DNA from: Perkinsela sp. pyNocScin1
Taxonomy: Eukaryota; Euglenozoa; Kinetoplastea; Prokinetoplastida; Perkinselidae
Reading direction: 5' to 3'
DNA length: 64,000 nucleotides
Assembly: GCA_964019655.1 (NCBI GenBank)
Contig: CAXHTR010000005.1
Coordinates: 124,001 to 188,000 of the forward strand
The translations under genes were made by a program, and so were the position numbers. Shown in pieces: positions 63,065 to 64,000 of this stretch (position 1 is the stretch's first letter; each line of letters begins with the position of its first letter). The notes below the pieces were generated by a model that searched no databases, was not told the origin of the DNA, and saw nothing but the letters and a program-made list of their open reading frames with translations.

Positions 63065-64000
63065 CTATTTACATGGAAAGGGCGATTGCTGGAGCAGAAG
63101 GTCGAGCGTGTAGCTCGAGAGCGCCAAGCCATTAGCCCACATGTGAGACCGAAGCCTCCTCATTGATTTGACTCGATCTGTCCCTATTGTATCATTTCTT
63201 TCGATGGATATATACGCCTTTGTACCATCGATTGCAGCAAGTGATGCATCTGGTTTATTTTTTGGCACTCTTAGTGCTTTGATCGCACATGCAGCCTCAT
63301 GCAATAGTAAGGGGTCGTTCATAAAACCTTTGTTCAAATGCAAACTTTTCTTTGACAATGTCTTTGCTGCAGGGAGTTTTGATTCAGAAATGGGTTGCAT
63401 GGCTATCTGTCTATGCTCGTGCCATTTTTGATGTCTACGCAAGGTACTCAGGATATAAACGATGACCTGCGTCATGTCACTTTTGTTGCACCGCCGATCC
63501 AGGCAAAATTCGCTGAGTGTTGTACAAATTTGAAGGCCCCTTGCCCAGTCATTCTTAAGAGCTCGGAGGATAACATTAGCAATATGCACGGCTGGTAGAT
63601 TTCTTGTTTGTAAATCTTTCAAAAGAAGTGGCACGTCCTTTTCTGCTCGATTTGACCTTGAACCATGCATGATATGCATAGAGCTGATAGCACGCACTAT
63701 TTTATCTTCCATGCTGCATGCTGGCGTGAAAGAAAGGCTACGAAGAACTCCGAAAAGGTCGAGAAAAGATACTTTACTTGTATTCTCTTGCAGCAATGCT
63801 ACCATTTCTTGTCCAGAGAAAGCACTCTCGGTGTGTGAATTCGAGACTTTACATGTTGGGCAGTCATCGATAAAGGAAATTTTCTGCGATGTTTCTAAAT
63901 ATAAAAATGGATTTCGCTGAATTTTTTCGTGCATTAGTTTTGTTTTTTTATCGCGTTCAAGCCGGCGCAAACAGAGACGAATCGATTCTTGCCAATGATT
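63065..64000 (-). CDS. Unidentified protein, N-terminus beyond window edge
   Basis: The frame is open to position 64000 and no ATG near the edge is compelling, so the gene is truncated at its 5' end; at least ~311 residues are visible. The start of the visible part (SIRLCLRRLERDKKTK) is basic and could be an IQ-like or presequence region. The centre (LPAVHIANVILRALKNDWAR onward) is helical with short repeated Leu-rich helices, reminiscent of PPR/helical-repeat proteins, but motif register is not clear. A CPTC pair (~65) is present. It is the first gene of the window's final minus-strand run; function unknown. Confidence 0.55.
   Translation of the reverse strand, partial: NHWQESIRLCLRRLERDKKTKLMHEKIQRNPFLYLETSQKISFIDDCPTCKVSNSHTESAFSGQEMVALLQENTSKVSFLDLFGVLRSLSFTPACSMEDKIVRAISSMHIMHGSRSNRAEKDVPLLLKDLQTRNLPAVHIANVILRALKNDWARGLQICTTLSEFCLDRRCNKSDMTQVIVYILSTLRRHQKWHEHRQIAMQPISESKLPAAKTLSKKSLHLNKGFMNDPLLLHEAACAIKALRVPKNKPDASLAAIDGTKAYISIERNDTIGTDRVKSMRRLRSHMWANGLALSSYTLDLLLQQSPFPCK

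Noticed and set aside
1-64000. CRISPR arrays, insertion sequences, integrases, rRNA genes.
   Set aside because: None seen: no regularly spaced repeats, no transposase or integrase motifs, and no rRNA-like stretches.

Overview
The window looks like nuclear DNA of a compact-genome unicellular eukaryote. The products are eukaryotic: a Rab GTPase, an AP-4 sigma adaptin, Derlin, V-ATPase subunit F, CPSF160, eIF4G, a DIS3L2-type RNB nuclease, DNA polymerase eta, a mitochondrial uL3 and endonuclease G. Every gene I can follow is a single uninterrupted reading frame, intergenic spaces are usually 50-200 bases, and genes lie in long same-strand runs separated by strand-switch regions. Many starts are preceded by a pyrimidine tract, an AG and then the first ATG, as expected for spliced-leader trans-splicing. 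Together with a long PPR protein, a CCCH protein and a kinetoplastid-like LRR protein, this points to Euglenozoa/Kinetoplastea. My best guess is a reduced-genome prokinetoplastid such as Perkinsela. The lineage is inference; I did not see a spliced-leader gene.

Layout. 1-849 (+): C-terminus of a DnaJ-X domain protein and a small membrane protein. 1357-2268 (-): eIF4G core. 2570-6411 (+): Derlin, class 3 lipase-like protein, a signal-anchored unknown, CCCH protein. 6857-16043 (-): V-ATPase F, an alpha/beta hydrolase lacking catalytic residues, LRR protein, Pro/Trp-rich protein, DEAD-box helicase, RING protein, TPM/zinc-ribbon membrane protein, mitochondrial uL3. 16044-17036 is a divergent strand-switch region of about 1 kb with a 15-base direct repeat. 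17037-41295 (+): PPR protein, M1-like peptidase, polytopic membrane protein, helical-repeat (possibly TTI1-like) protein, cyclophilin, SFM1-type methyltransferase, RCL1, a giant probable mitochondrial protein and an RWDD1/DFRP-like protein. This run is broken by minus-strand islands: endonuclease G (29420-30568) and an NYN-like protein plus a membrane protein (33748-35334). 41778-64000 (-): an unknown, AP-4 sigma, membrane protein, DNA polymerase eta, degenerate cytochrome b5 reductase-like protein, DIS3L2, CPSF160, malate dehydrogenase, Rab, small membrane protein, Hsp20, two long unknowns and a partial unknown at the right edge.

The themes are RNA metabolism (CPSF160, DIS3L2, RCL1, helicase, PPR, CCCH, eIF4G), mitochondrial function (uL3, MDH, EndoG, PPR, several small single-helix proteins) and the secretory/endosomal system (Derlin, Rab, AP-4, V-ATPase). 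I saw no mobile element, CRISPR array, rRNA or convincing tRNA. The most notable observations are enzyme-family members with altered catalytic residues, a possible decayed bacterial flagellin fragment at 2325-2475, a TPM domain joined to zinc ribbons, and several long proteins I cannot place in a family. I did not find a clear-cut new multi-gene system.
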